Shown: positions 11,680-20,177 of the stretch, in pieces | How the letters are laid out: each line of letters begins with the position of its first letter | How positions within the stretch are numbered: the first letter of the stretch is position 1 | Program-made: the position numbers and the translations under genes | The notes under the pieces: generated by a model | Seen by the model: only the letters and a program-made list of their open reading frames with translations | Databases searched by the model: none | What the model was told of the DNA's origin: nothing | From: CAYMJV01 sp964390545 | GTDB taxonomy: Bacteria > Desulfobacterota > BSN033 > UBA1163 | Assembly (NCBI GenBank): GCA_964390545.1 | Contig: CAYMJV010000048.1 | Span: forward strand, 1 to 22,995 | Direction: 5' to 3' | DNA: 22,995 nucleotides

Positions 11680-14214
11680 TCAAGGCACTTTTGGGATTCC
11701 AGAATTGACCATCTTCGAAAACCTCTCCACATTGAAATCCAACTTATCCGCCAGGGAAATTAATTTGGGCGAAAAAGGCTTCCCCTTACCCTCTCCCCAC
11801 CAGCTCTCTTCAAGGCCCAAGACATATTCCTTCAGTATCTCGTCCATCGAATCCTGGACTTCTTCCTTCGGGATTTCAAGACCCCATTTTTCAGCCTGAT
11901 CGAGGAGCAGGATCAATGCTTCAATCTGTTCCTCTTGGCTCCCCAGATCAAGACCTTCTTTTAATCCACGAAGACGTCCCATACTCTCCTTCAGCATGTC
12001 CTTTAGAACCAGAATGGTTTCTTCCTTCCTTAGATGGTAGCCAAGGCGCTTGGCCTCATCGATGATCTTATCGATGTCACCCTTTCGAAGGGCTCCTTTC
12101 AAATCTCTTCTCAAATCCTTCACCGCCTTCAGCAATTGATCGCTCAGCGTCACCTCTGCAGCCACACGAATCTCATAAGGGATCTCGAACCCTTCTCTGG
12201 CCAGGGCCTCCACAGTTTGTTTGCTTCGGTCATACAGCTCCGCATAAATCTTGAGGTATTCCTTTAAATCCTTTTCAATCAGTTTTTGAAAGATTGCCTG
12301 CTTTTCTTCCTTAAGAACATCTCGAAGGGTGAAGATACGATTTCCGAGAAGGGAAGTGAGGGTTTTCTCCATCTCCTCCTCGCCCTTCTCGAGGGTTTCG
12401 GTCCCTTTCTCCCTTAGAGTATTAAAAAGGATTCCACCATCATATTCTGAGACCCATGTCCGAAAGATATCTTTCGTGGAAGGAATCAACCCAAAGAGAA
12501 ACTCCTTGGTCTCCGAGATGATCTCAGAGGTCACCCTTACCTGCCCCAGGACCAGAAGGCGATCATCTCTTTTCATTTTCTCATATTTCAAAACCTCAGT
12601 TCGATAGGAGAAAATCTTTCTTTCCTTCTCCTCCCCGGCAAAGAAGGAAGAAACGGCAAAATGGTTTACGACTTTCTCTAAAGTCACCGATGAGGGTTTC
12701 ACAAGGGTTTGATAAACTTGTTTTCCATCTCCCATTTCAGGAAGATTGCTCTTCGCTCGGGATAAATATTCTACAAATTTTTCCTCAACTCCCTGACCGG
12801 TCAATTCTTCCGCCAATTGAATGGCTCTGGAGGCATACTTAAGGATTTGAACGGTCTCCAGTCCAGAGAGATCAGCAAAGAACCAGCCGCAACTCGTATA
12901 CATAAGCAACGCGTGCCTCTCCATCTCCAACAGCCTGAGTCCCTTAATCCTTCCCTTTTCGTCCAGAGTTTTCGTAGCAAACGTTTCTAAAAATCTCCTT
13001 ACTCCTTGAGGAGACCGATCCAGAATCACTTCAATATACCCATTTCTTGCCTCCCAAACATCTCTGAAGATCTTTTCTCCCTCCTTTTCATAGAGGGAAG
13101 CGAGTTCGTCCCTTAAAAAGTCAAGGGCCTCTCGGAGGGGCTTTCTCCATTTCTGATTCCATCCTCCTCTCCCTCCAGTGCTGCACCCACAATCCTCCTT
13201 CCATCGTCCTACTCCATGCATACAGCTCCACGAGGTTCCCTTTCCTTTCGGCCCTTCGTCAATCTCCACTTCATAAACAGGAGGAACCCTCTTTAGGAAA
13301 GCACCATAATTGATGATTTCAAACTCCCGTGAAGGGAGACCCTCTTTCAGTGCATAGGCTAGAGCCATATCACCGAACTTCTTGTGGTGCCCGTAGGTCT
13401 CCCCATCGGTGGCGATATGAATCAACTGGGGTTTCTTCTTCGACGGCTGGTAAGCTCTTGCAAATTGCTCGCAGAAGGCATTGCCATCTCTTAAAAGATC
13501 TCCAAAACTGACGTCACGAGAGATCATTCCCTCGTAAAAGAAGATGTCGATGAAATGATCGGTTCGTTTCTTCCCTGATGCATCCCTGATGAAACATCGG
13601 TAGGGTTGCGTAGGATCAATTCGTCCCTGAGACACATCGGCCCACTTCTTGCCTCCGAAAGGTCTTACTCTCAGGGCCTGAAAGGGACTCAGGATGAGAT
13701 ATTGCATTCCGTATTTGGCCAATACCTGAAGCGTGGGATAATTCACAGCCGTCTCAGGAAGCCACATCGCATCCGGCTTCCGATGAAATCGTTTGTCAAA
13801 ATCGGCGATTCCCCAGAACACCTCTGTCTCTTTGTCCCTCTCGTTGGCCAGAGGCATGATGATATGGTTATAGACCTGGGCCATAGCATTTCCATGACCG
13901 AAGCGTTTGAGGCCTTCCCGATCTGCCTCGATCACCTTCTGATAGATGAGAGGGGATTTCTCTTCTAACCAGGAAAGGAGAGTGGGACCGAAATTGAAAC
14001 TGATGGAGGAGTAATTGTTGTGAATATCGAGAATCCGCCTTCTTCCATCGACTACCCGGGCATAGGCATTGGGACGATAGCATTCGAAGGCAATTCGTTC
14101 ATTCCAATCGTGAAAGGGATGGGCGCTCTCTTCGGTCTCAATGGCTTCGAGCCAGGGATTCTCCCGCGGGGGCTGGTAGAAGTGGCCGTGGATCGTTACA
14201 AATGCGTCTTTCAT
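11680..14214 (-). CDS. GH57-family glycoside hydrolase with DUF3536 domain
   Basis: This 844-residue protein begins with the GH57 barrel: H-G-H-F-Y-Q-P-P-R-E-N-P-W at 9-21. The predicted nucleophile is E154 in M-W-L-P-E-T-A-V, and the acid/base candidate is D270 in H-I-A-T-D-G-E-T-Y-G-H-H. The C-terminal half (about 350-844) is a Glu/Lys-rich helical DUF3536-type region of unknown role. No signal peptide is seen, so it should act in the cytoplasm on an alpha-glucan such as glycogen; the exact substrate of this subfamily is not established. Its ATG overlaps the sdhB stop by 4 nt, with AAAGGGAAAAG before it, so it is translationally coupled to a TCA gene, an unusual neighbour. Confidence 0.88.
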   Translation of the reverse strand: MKDAFVTIHGHFYQPPRENPWLEAIETEESAHPFHDWNERIAFECYRPNAYARVVDGRRRILDIHNNYSSISFNFGPTLLSWLEEKSPLIYQKVIEADREGLKRFGHGNAMAQVYNHIIMPLANERDKETEVFWGIADFDKRFHRKPDAMWLPETAVNYPTLQVLAKYGMQYLILSPFQALRVRPFGGKKWADVSQGRIDPTQPYRCFIRDASGKKRTDHFIDIFFYEGMISRDVSFGDLLRDGNAFCEQFARAYQPSKKKPQLIHIATDGETYGHHKKFGDMALAYALKEGLPSREFEIINYGAFLKRVPPVYEVEIDEGPKGKGTSWSCMHGVGRWKEDCGCSTGGRGGWNQKWRKPLREALDFLRDELASLYEKEGEKIFRDVWEARNGYIEVILDRSPQGVRRFLETFATKTLDEKGRIKGLRLLEMERHALLMYTSCGWFFADLSGLETVQILKYASRAIQLAEELTGQGVEEKFVEYLSRAKSNLPEMGDGKQVYQTLVKPSSVTLEKVVNHFAVSSFFAGEEKERKIFSYRTEVLKYEKMKRDDRLLVLGQVRVTSEIISETKEFLFGLIPSTKDIFRTWVSEYDGGILFNTLREKGTETLEKGEEEMEKTLTSLLGNRIFTLRDVLKEEKQAIFQKLIEKDLKEYLKIYAELYDRSKQTVEALAREGFEIPYEIRVAAEVTLSDQLLKAVKDLRRDLKGALRKGDIDKIIDEAKRLGYHLRKEETILVLKDMLKESMGRLRGLKEGLDLGSQEEQIEALILLLDQAEKWGLEIPKEEVQDSMDEILKEYVLGLEESWWGEGKGKPFSPKLISLADKLDFNVERFSKMVNSGIPKVP

Positions 14215-14921
14215 CTTTTCCCTTTGGCATCGTAGATTCGTTTCTTAATTTGGCCTATCTGCTTGGTCACAGGGATCTCCTTGGGACAGACTTCTGTACA
14301 TTTCCATAAAGTCTGACAACCCCATGCTCCATCCTTATGGTCGAGTAAGGCGATCCTTTCTTCGGATGCTTCATCCCTTGAATCGAAGAGGTATCGGAAG
14401 GCCCGGACGAGTGCAGCGGGTCCTACATAGGCCTCCGTTTCTTTATTCTGATTAACGGGACAAGAGGCTGTGCAGCATGCGCAGAGAATGCATCGGATAG
14501 CCTCTTCAAAGAGGTGCTGTTTCTCAGGGGACTGTATCCGTTCCTGTTCTGGCGGAGATGTTCTTGTAATAAGATAGGGTTTGATGGAACGATATCTTTC
14601 AAAGAAAGGGGCAAGATCTACAACGAGATCCTTAATCACTTTAAATACGGGAAGAGGTTCGATCAGGACTTCTTCATTGAAATCTCTCACCAACTTCTGG
14701 CAGGGGAGGCCACAGATGCCGTTGATCCTCATCCCGTCTGATCCACAGACGCCATGGCCACAGGACCAGCGAAAGGATAAGGTGGAATCTTGTTCCCATC
14801 GGATTCGATTCAGACAGTCGAGAAGCCGTTCCATGGGAGCAGCCTCGACGTCGAACGACTGGTAGTAAGGCTCCTTGTCCTTTTGGGGATCGAAACGGAA
14901 GACCTTTAATCTGATGGACAT
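14211..14921 (-). CDS. sdhB: Succinate dehydrogenase/fumarate reductase iron-sulfur subunit
   Basis: This 236-residue protein carries the three clusters of SdhB/FrdB. The [2Fe-2S] site is C54-x4-C59-x2-D62-x11-C74, where the third ligand is aspartate as in the E. coli SdhB sequence. The [4Fe-4S] site is C144, C147, C150 and the [3Fe-4S] region C154, C202, C208, with C212-P closing the set. It relays electrons from the FAD of SdhA towards the quinone. The start has GAGGGGAT before it. It lies 132 nt after sdhA, the gap holding palindromic repeats, and overlaps the GH57 gene. Direction of the reaction (succinate oxidation or fumarate reduction) cannot be told from sequence. Confidence 0.93.
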   Translation of the reverse strand: MSIRLKVFRFDPQKDKEPYYQSFDVEAAPMERLLDCLNRIRWEQDSTLSFRWSCGHGVCGSDGMRINGICGLPCQKLVRDFNEEVLIEPLPVFKVIKDLVVDLAPFFERYRSIKPYLITRTSPPEQERIQSPEKQHLFEEAIRCILCACCTASCPVNQNKETEAYVGPAALVRAFRYLFDSRDEASEERIALLDHKDGAWGCQTLWKCTEVCPKEIPVTKQIGQIKKRIYDAKGKR

Positions 14922-14950
14922 CTATCCCCTCATAATCCCCCTCACCCCAT

Positions 14951-15024
14951 CCCTCTCCCACCAGGGGAGAGGGAGTTATAATATCAATTTGACCACATAT
15001 CCCCTCCCCCTTGATGGGGGAGGG
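14951..15024. repeat. Two GC-rich hairpin repeats between sdhA and sdhB
   Basis: CCCTCTCCC pairs with GGGAGAGGG at 14951-14973, and CCCTCCCCC with GGGGGAGGG at 15002-15024 around TTGAT. Both belong to the same class as the palindrome at 5409-5457. Their place inside an operon suggests they are tolerated without ending transcription; there is no U-tract. Confidence 0.65.
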
Positions 15025-15053
15025 TAAGGGTGGGGGTAAAATTATTCTTTCAA

Positions 15054-16778
15054 TTAATAAACTCTGACTTCCGGTTGGAATTGTGTAATCTTCACCGGTT
15101 TATATCTCACCTCCGGACCTTTCGGGGTGTGAAAGACGAGCGTATGTTTCAGGTAATCACCATCCGCTCTTTGGGGAAAATCTTCCCTGAAGTGAGCTCC
15201 CCGGCTCTCCTTTCGATGAAGGGCGCTAAGAAGGATGACCTCCGAGAGAAAAAGTTGATGGCCCAGCTCCGTCGCCTCCATCAATTCGAAATTAAAGCCT
15301 TTCCCTTTGTTCATCACTTCAATATTCCGATACCGGTCTCTTAGAGACCGAATTTCTTCAATCCCTCTCTTCAGACCTTCTTCATTCCGGAAGACTGAAC
15401 CATATTCCATCATCACTTCCTGCATCCTCTTTCCAATCGGATCGATCTTCTCACGGCCCCTTTGTTTCAACAATTGAGTCAGTTTTTCTTCTGGAGGTTT
15501 CAAGGAATCCTTTTTAAGAGAAGGCGGGTCAAGTTGCGCAATCTCCTCCTTCATGGCCATGCCGCTTCTTCTTCCAAAGACAAGCAGATCGAGAAGAGAG
15601 TTGCAGCCCAGGCGATTGGCCCCATGGACAGAGACACAAGCACACTCCCCTGCTGCATATAATCCGGGGACGATCGAACCCTTCTCGTCGGCCAGGACCC
15701 TGCCATTCACATCGCTAGGAATACCTCCCATGATGTAATGACAGGTGGTTTGGACGGGAATGGGCTCGTGGGCAGGATCGATCCCTAAATAAATCCTGAC
15801 GAAGGAAGCAATCTCCCAGAGCCTCTCCGAAATCTTCTCTTTCCCTAGATGGGTGAGGTCGAGATGGACATAATCCTTTCCGGCGATTCCCCTTCCCTCC
15901 CGAACCTCGGTGAGAATGGCCCGGGAGACCACATCTCTCGCCGCAAGATCTTTCACGGTGGGAGCATAGCGTTCCATGAACCGTTCGCCCAGTCTGTTTC
16001 TCAAAATTCCCCCTTCGCCTCTTGCTGCCTCGCTCACCAGGATTCCCAGCGGGTAAAGACCCGTGGGATGAAACTGGACAAATTCCATATCTTCCAACGG
16101 AATCCCCTGCTGGTAGACCAGATCGAACATCTCTCCAGTCGTTGCATTACTGTTAGAGGTGGTCTTATAGATTTTTCCACACCCCCCCGTGGCTAAGAGG
16201 ATGGCCTTGCTCTGAAGTAGGTGAAGCTCTCCTGCGGCGAGATCATAAATCACCACTCCCGCACATCTTCCCTTTTCGAAGACGAGGGAGAGAACATAAC
16301 ATTCTGAATAGAATTTCACTTGATGTCGAAGACATTGATCGTAGAGGGTGTCGAGGACGACCCTTCCGGTATGGTCGGCGGCATAGCAGGCCCTCTTCAC
16401 CGGTCCTTTTCCGTAATCCCGTGTATGGCCTCCGAAGTTTCGTTGCGCAATCTTTCCCTCAGGGGTCCGGCTGAAGGGGACACCCATATGCTCCAATTCA
16501 TAAATGGCTCTGGGCGCATCTTTAACCAGGATCTCGATGGCATCCTGGTCACCGAGATAGTCACTCCCCTTCACCGTATCAAAGAAATGCCATTCCCAGT
16601 GATCCTCTTCTTCATTGCCAAGGGGAGCGGTGATTCCTCCCTGGGCAGCGCCTGAGTGGGAACGGGTGGGGAAGACTTTACTGACGACCGCCACATTCGT
16701 TTGGTCTGCGCACTCCACAGCAGCTCTAAGACCGGCCAGCCCTGCTCCTATAATGACAATATCGTGTTTTGAGATCAT
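15054..16778 (-). CDS. sdhA: Succinate dehydrogenase/fumarate reductase flavoprotein subunit
   Basis: This 574-residue flavoprotein has the dinucleotide motif G-A-G-L-A-G at 11-16 and the histidine for covalent FAD, H41, in R-S-H-S-G-A-A-Q-G-G. The substrate loop is F-H-P-T-G (236-240), with active-site arginines in A-R-G-E-G-G (R253) and A-A-R-D-V-V-S-R (R281, R286), and H347 in H-Y-I-M-G-G. Length and motifs match SdhA/FrdA rather than aspartate oxidase. It oxidises succinate to fumarate or the reverse. Its ATG overlaps the citrate synthase stop (ATGA), so gltA-sdhA-sdhB-GH57 read as one operon. No cytochrome b or other membrane anchor gene is between or beside sdhA and sdhB. Confidence 0.94.
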   Translation of the reverse strand: MISKHDIVIIGAGLAGLRAAVECADQTNVAVVSKVFPTRSHSGAAQGGITAPLGNEEEDHWEWHFFDTVKGSDYLGDQDAIEILVKDAPRAIYELEHMGVPFSRTPEGKIAQRNFGGHTRDYGKGPVKRACYAADHTGRVVLDTLYDQCLRHQVKFYSECYVLSLVFEKGRCAGVVIYDLAAGELHLLQSKAILLATGGCGKIYKTTSNSNATTGEMFDLVYQQGIPLEDMEFVQFHPTGLYPLGILVSEAARGEGGILRNRLGERFMERYAPTVKDLAARDVVSRAILTEVREGRGIAGKDYVHLDLTHLGKEKISERLWEIASFVRIYLGIDPAHEPIPVQTTCHYIMGGIPSDVNGRVLADEKGSIVPGLYAAGECACVSVHGANRLGCNSLLDLLVFGRRSGMAMKEEIAQLDPPSLKKDSLKPPEEKLTQLLKQRGREKIDPIGKRMQEVMMEYGSVFRNEEGLKRGIEEIRSLRDRYRNIEVMNKGKGFNFELMEATELGHQLFLSEVILLSALHRKESRGAHFREDFPQRADGDYLKHTLVFHTPKGPEVRYKPVKITQFQPEVRVY

Positions 16779-17962
16779 GAGGGTCGTTTCTCAACAGGAA
16801 CATATTCGCAGGCTTGGGGCCCGCAGTAAGTCCCCACATAGTCTGAATCGGGTCGGTAGAGTTCCGGTTTCGGTTGGGCCTCGGCAAACTTCTCTTCGAT
16901 GACGTGGGCTGCCCAACCCGAAATCCGAGAGATAGCGAAAACAGGAGTGAAGAGGTCCGTGGGGATGCCCATCATGTGATAGACCGAAGCGCTATAGAAA
17001 TCGACATTGGGATAAATCTCCTTCCCTTTTATTTTTCTAAACTCTTCTTTGGTAGCGCCTTCAATAGCCTTTGTCAGTTCCAACCAATGCCGCTCTCCTG
17101 TTCGCTCAGCCAGGCGTTGGGATATCCCTCTCAGGATGGTCGCCCTCGGGTCTTCGGTATGATAGACCGCATGGCCCATCCCCATGATCTTTCCTCCTGC
17201 CTGGAGTTTTTCAGATACCAAGGATTTCACCCGGTCCATCTCTCCAATTTTAAGGAGCATCTTCATGACTTCGCTGTTCGCTCCCCCATGAAGCTCTCCT
17301 GAAAGAGCACCAAGGGCAGCAGCGATCGAGGCATAGAGATGGGCATGAGTAGAAGCCACCTCTCTCCCCGCAAAGGTGGAAGCATTAAAGGAATGCTCGG
17401 CATGGAGGATAAGACAGATATCGAAATCCCGGGCCGTCTCCGGATCAGGAACTTTTCCGGACAAGAGATATAAGAAGTTTCCTGCGTGGGTCAGTTTGGG
17501 ACGAGGACGAATCGGTTTCAGGCCCTTCCGAATGCGATCCCATGAAGCAACTATATTAGGCAACTTAGCAATAAGCCAGGCTGCCTTTCTAAGATTGGCT
17601 TCCCTGGTCTCTTCATGAAGCTCGGGATCATAACTCGCCAACATGGGAATGGAGGCCTGGAGAACATCCATGGGATGGGCGGACGGAGGTAATTTCTTCA
17701 TCAATGCAATGACGGCCGAAGGGATACCCCTTTCCGAAGCCAGAATCTTTTGAAACCCTTTCAGCTCTTCTTTCGTTGGCAACCGGTCATTGAGAAGGAG
17801 AAAGGAAACCTCTTCAAAGGTGGAATGGGAGACAAGATCGCAAATGTTAAACCCTCGGTAAATCAAAATTCCTTTTTCTCCGTCCACATCAGAAATCCGT
17901 GTGTCAGCGACTTTCACCCCCCGGAGCCCGATATTCTTAGCATCTATTGTTTTCTCTTCCAT
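16775..17962 (-). CDS. gltA: Citrate synthase
   Basis: This 395-residue enzyme has the catalytic triad of citrate synthases: H225 in G-E-L-H-G-G-A-N, H264 in G-M-G-H-A-V-Y and D321 in N-V-D-F-Y-S-A. H190 lies in H-A-E-H-S-F-N-A-S. It condenses acetyl-CoA with oxaloacetate. The size and the P-N-V-D-F-Y-S region are also found in 2-methylcitrate synthases, but the neighbours acn, sdhAB and fumC favour the TCA role. The start has GGAG about 9 nt before the ATG. It follows acn across a long perfect palindrome and overlaps sdhA. Confidence 0.93.
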   Translation of the reverse strand: MEEKTIDAKNIGLRGVKVADTRISDVDGEKGILIYRGFNICDLVSHSTFEEVSFLLLNDRLPTKEELKGFQKILASERGIPSAVIALMKKLPPSAHPMDVLQASIPMLASYDPELHEETREANLRKAAWLIAKLPNIVASWDRIRKGLKPIRPRPKLTHAGNFLYLLSGKVPDPETARDFDICLILHAEHSFNASTFAGREVASTHAHLYASIAAALGALSGELHGGANSEVMKMLLKIGEMDRVKSLVSEKLQAGGKIMGMGHAVYHTEDPRATILRGISQRLAERTGERHWLELTKAIEGATKEEFRKIKGKEIYPNVDFYSASVYHMMGIPTDLFTPVFAISRISGWAAHVIEEKFAEAQPKPELYRPDSDYVGTYCGPQACEYVPVEKRPS

Positions 17963-17993
17963 CCAAATGACTCCCTAAGACATTGAAGTCTCA

Positions 17994-18038
17994 AATCCCC
18001 CCTCGCCCCCCTTTACGAAAGGGGGGCGAGGGGGGATT
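17994..18038. repeat. Perfect 21-bp palindrome between acn and gltA
   Basis: Arms 17994-18014 and 18018-18038 are exact reverse complements (beginning AATCCCCCCTCG and ending CGAGGGGGGATT) around a 3-nt loop ACG. It is a sibling of the element at 4856-4900. It has no U-tract on the minus strand. Confidence 0.85.
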
Positions 18039-18077
18039 ATGAATCTTCATCGGTTGGATTCCGAATTCCGCATTCCG

Positions 18078-18128
18078 CCCCACACCATGTAAGGTGCGGG
18101 GCAGCCCTGAACTCAATGTAGTTCAGGG
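18078..18128. repeat. Tandem hairpins with ATGTA-type loops, overlapping the acn stop
   Basis: Hairpin 1 (18078-18101) pairs CCCCACACC with GGTGCGGGG around ATGTAA, with one A-C mismatch. Hairpin 2 (18105-18128) pairs CCCTGAAC with GTTCAGGG around TCAATGTA. The aconitase stop codon TGA (18113-18115) and its last residues lie in hairpin 2. The same architecture is at 3272-3324. Confidence 0.7.
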
Positions 18129-20062
18129 CGCACTCTGAAGCACTCCTTCGTATAATTGAGTAATCCGCCTGCCAGTAGAATCTCGACCTCTCTTTGATTC
18201 AACCCATGGGAGACTTCAAAAGTTCTCTGCTTTATAATATTTTCAATCTTGAGAGAGCCATTCACCCTGAGGTCGTTTCGAAGATGGCTGATTCGGAGTC
18301 GATCTCCTGGCTGAATGTTTTCAAACTCATTCGGGTCCTTGAAAACCAGGGGAAGAATCCCAAAATTGATCAGATTAGAACGATGGATGCGCGCATACGA
18401 CTTCGCCAAGATAGCCTTGATCCCAAGGGTCATGGGAGCCATCGCCGCATGTTCCCGGCTCGAGCCCTGTCCGTAATTTTCTCCTCCGACCACGAATCCT
18501 CCCCCCATCTCTCTCGCCCTTTTTGCAAAACCGGGATCCACCCACTCAAAGACATATTCTGAAATGGCCGGGATATTGGACCGAAGAGGAAGGACCTTGG
18601 CACCCGCAGGTAAAATATGATCGGTCGTAATATTGTCTCCCACTTTCAGAAGAACAGAACCTTCGAGAGAATCTTCTATGGCACCTCGGGTCGGCAAAGG
18701 GCGGATATTCGGTCCCTGTTCGATCACCACCTTTTCTGGGTTTGAGGAAGCAGGAAGGATCATGCTGTCGTCGGTGAGAAATCGTTTGGGCATGAGGATG
18801 CGCGGAGGTCTCGGGCCCAATTTCCGAGGATCTGTGATCACCCCTTTTAAGGCGCAGGCAGCAGCCACATAGGGACTGGCAAGGTATACCTGATCCTCTG
18901 GTGTCCCGCTCCGTCCTGAAAAATTGCGGTTCATCGTCCGGATGGAGATCGCATGGGAGGGAGGCGCCTGCCCCATTCCAATGCATGGGCCACAGGCTGA
19001 TTCGAGAATGCGCGCTCCTGCGCTAATGAGATCGCTCAAAGCCCCTTTTCGCGCAATCATCTCATAGACCTGTTTTGATCCGGGTGTGATGGTGAGGCTC
19101 ACTTCTCGATGGATTTTCTTCCCATTTAGAATTCTAGCTACACCCATGAGATCCATGTAGGAAGAGTTATTACAACTCCCTATGCAAATCTGTTTGACCG
19201 CCTGTCCGGCCACCTCTTTCACCGGGCAGACATTGTCCGGGCTGAAAGGTTGAGCGACGAGGGGTTCCAAGGCACGGAGATCGATCTCAATCACCTGGTC
19301 GTATTCCGCATCTGGATCGGGCTCAAGAGGAATCCAGTCTCTCCTTCTACCCTGGGCTTTAAGAAATTCAAGCGTTCTCTCGTCACTCGGAAAGACCGTG
19401 CTCGTCGCTCCCAGCTCCGCTCCCAGATTAGCAATCGTCGCCCTTTCGGGAATAGATAAACCTTTTACCCCTGGTCCTCCAAACTCTAAGATCTTTCCAA
19501 CACCCCCCTTCACCGTTAAACGCCTCAGGAGTTCCAGGATGATATCTTTGGAAGCCACCCATGGAGGAAGTTTCCCTTTCAACTTTATGAAAACCACTTC
19601 CGGCATTTTGAGATGGTAAGGTTCCCCCGCCATGGCCACCGCGACATCGAGCCCTCCGGCTCCTATGGCAATCATTGCCATGGCCCCTGCATTGGGGGTG
19701 TGGCTGTCAGCCCCGAGAAGTGTCTCCCCTGGTTTCGCAAACCGTTCCAAATGAACCTGATGACAGATTCCATTTCCGGGTCTGGAAAACAGAATTCCGT
19801 ATTTAGATGCGAAGGTTTGTAAGAAACGGTGGTCATCCGCATTCTCAAATCCTGTCTGAAGCATGTTATGATCGACATAAGTAACCGAAAGCTGGGTCCT
19901 GACTTTTGGAACGCCCAAAGCCTCGAATTGAAGATACGTCATCGTCCCGGTGGCATCCTGCGTGAGGGTTTGATCGATGGAAATGGCAATATCCTCACGA
20001 GGGTTCAAACTGCCCCCGGCCCGATGAGACTCGACAATCTTCTGAACAAGATTCTTGCCCAT
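18113..20062 (-). CDS. acn: Aconitate hydratase (monomeric, putative-aconitase subfamily)
   Basis: This 649-residue single-chain aconitase has catalytic domains 1-3 followed by the swivelling domain 4 (from about residue 475). The [4Fe-4S] cysteines are C297 (I-G-S-C-N-N), C357 and C360 (A-C-G-P-C). The family signatures G-A-D-S-H-T-P (117-123) and G-Q-G-S-S-R-E-H-A are present. At about 650 residues it belongs to the short monomeric aconitase group rather than the 890-residue AcnA. It converts citrate to isocitrate. AAAAGGAG precedes the ATG, and a good sigma70-type promoter lies at 20080-20109. The final C-terminal residues, including R-P-E-L-H, are encoded by a palindromic repeat that also supplies the stop codon. 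It heads the acn-gltA-sdhA-sdhB-GH57 run. Confidence 0.93.
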   Translation of the reverse strand: MGKNLVQKIVESHRAGGSLNPREDIAISIDQTLTQDATGTMTYLQFEALGVPKVRTQLSVTYVDHNMLQTGFENADDHRFLQTFASKYGILFSRPGNGICHQVHLERFAKPGETLLGADSHTPNAGAMAMIAIGAGGLDVAVAMAGEPYHLKMPEVVFIKLKGKLPPWVASKDIILELLRRLTVKGGVGKILEFGGPGVKGLSIPERATIANLGAELGATSTVFPSDERTLEFLKAQGRRRDWIPLEPDPDAEYDQVIEIDLRALEPLVAQPFSPDNVCPVKEVAGQAVKQICIGSCNNSSYMDLMGVARILNGKKIHREVSLTITPGSKQVYEMIARKGALSDLISAGARILESACGPCIGMGQAPPSHAISIRTMNRNFSGRSGTPEDQVYLASPYVAAACALKGVITDPRKLGPRPPRILMPKRFLTDDSMILPASSNPEKVVIEQGPNIRPLPTRGAIEDSLEGSVLLKVGDNITTDHILPAGAKVLPLRSNIPAISEYVFEWVDPGFAKRAREMGGGFVVGGENYGQGSSREHAAMAPMTLGIKAILAKSYARIHRSNLINFGILPLVFKDPNEFENIQPGDRLRISHLRNDLRVNGSLKIENIIKQRTFEVSHGLNQREVEILLAGGLLNYTKECFRVRPELH

Positions 20063-20079
20063 CGAACTCCTTTTAAAAA

Positions 20080-20109
20080 ATCATAAACGAAGGTTCTTTT
20101 ATTTGTCAA
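20080..20109 (-). promoter_or_regulatory. Sigma70-type promoter of acn
   Basis: On the minus strand TTGACA (20109-20104) is followed 18 nt later by TATGAT (20085-20080). The predicted transcript starts about 10 nt before the acn ATG, giving a very short leader that still includes AAAAGGAG. Confidence 0.7.
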
Positions 20110-20122
20110 TGAAATTGGGAGG

Positions 20123-20151
20123 TTGATAATTCAATTCATTTTCAATAGAAT
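20123..20151 (+). promoter_or_regulatory. Sigma70-type promoter of fumC
   Basis: TTGATA (20123-20128) and TAGAAT (20146-20151) are separated by 17 nt, near consensus. Its -35 lies 13 nt from the -35 of the divergent acn promoter, so one regulator could control both. Confidence 0.7.
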
Positions 20152-20177
20152 GTTTTTAGGAGACAGGAGGCTACCCT

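Noticed and set aside
18546..18986. Long frame on the minus strand inside acn (146 aa)
   Set aside because: It is an out-of-frame shadow of the aconitase; composition rich in Arg, Cys and Ser and no recognisable fold.
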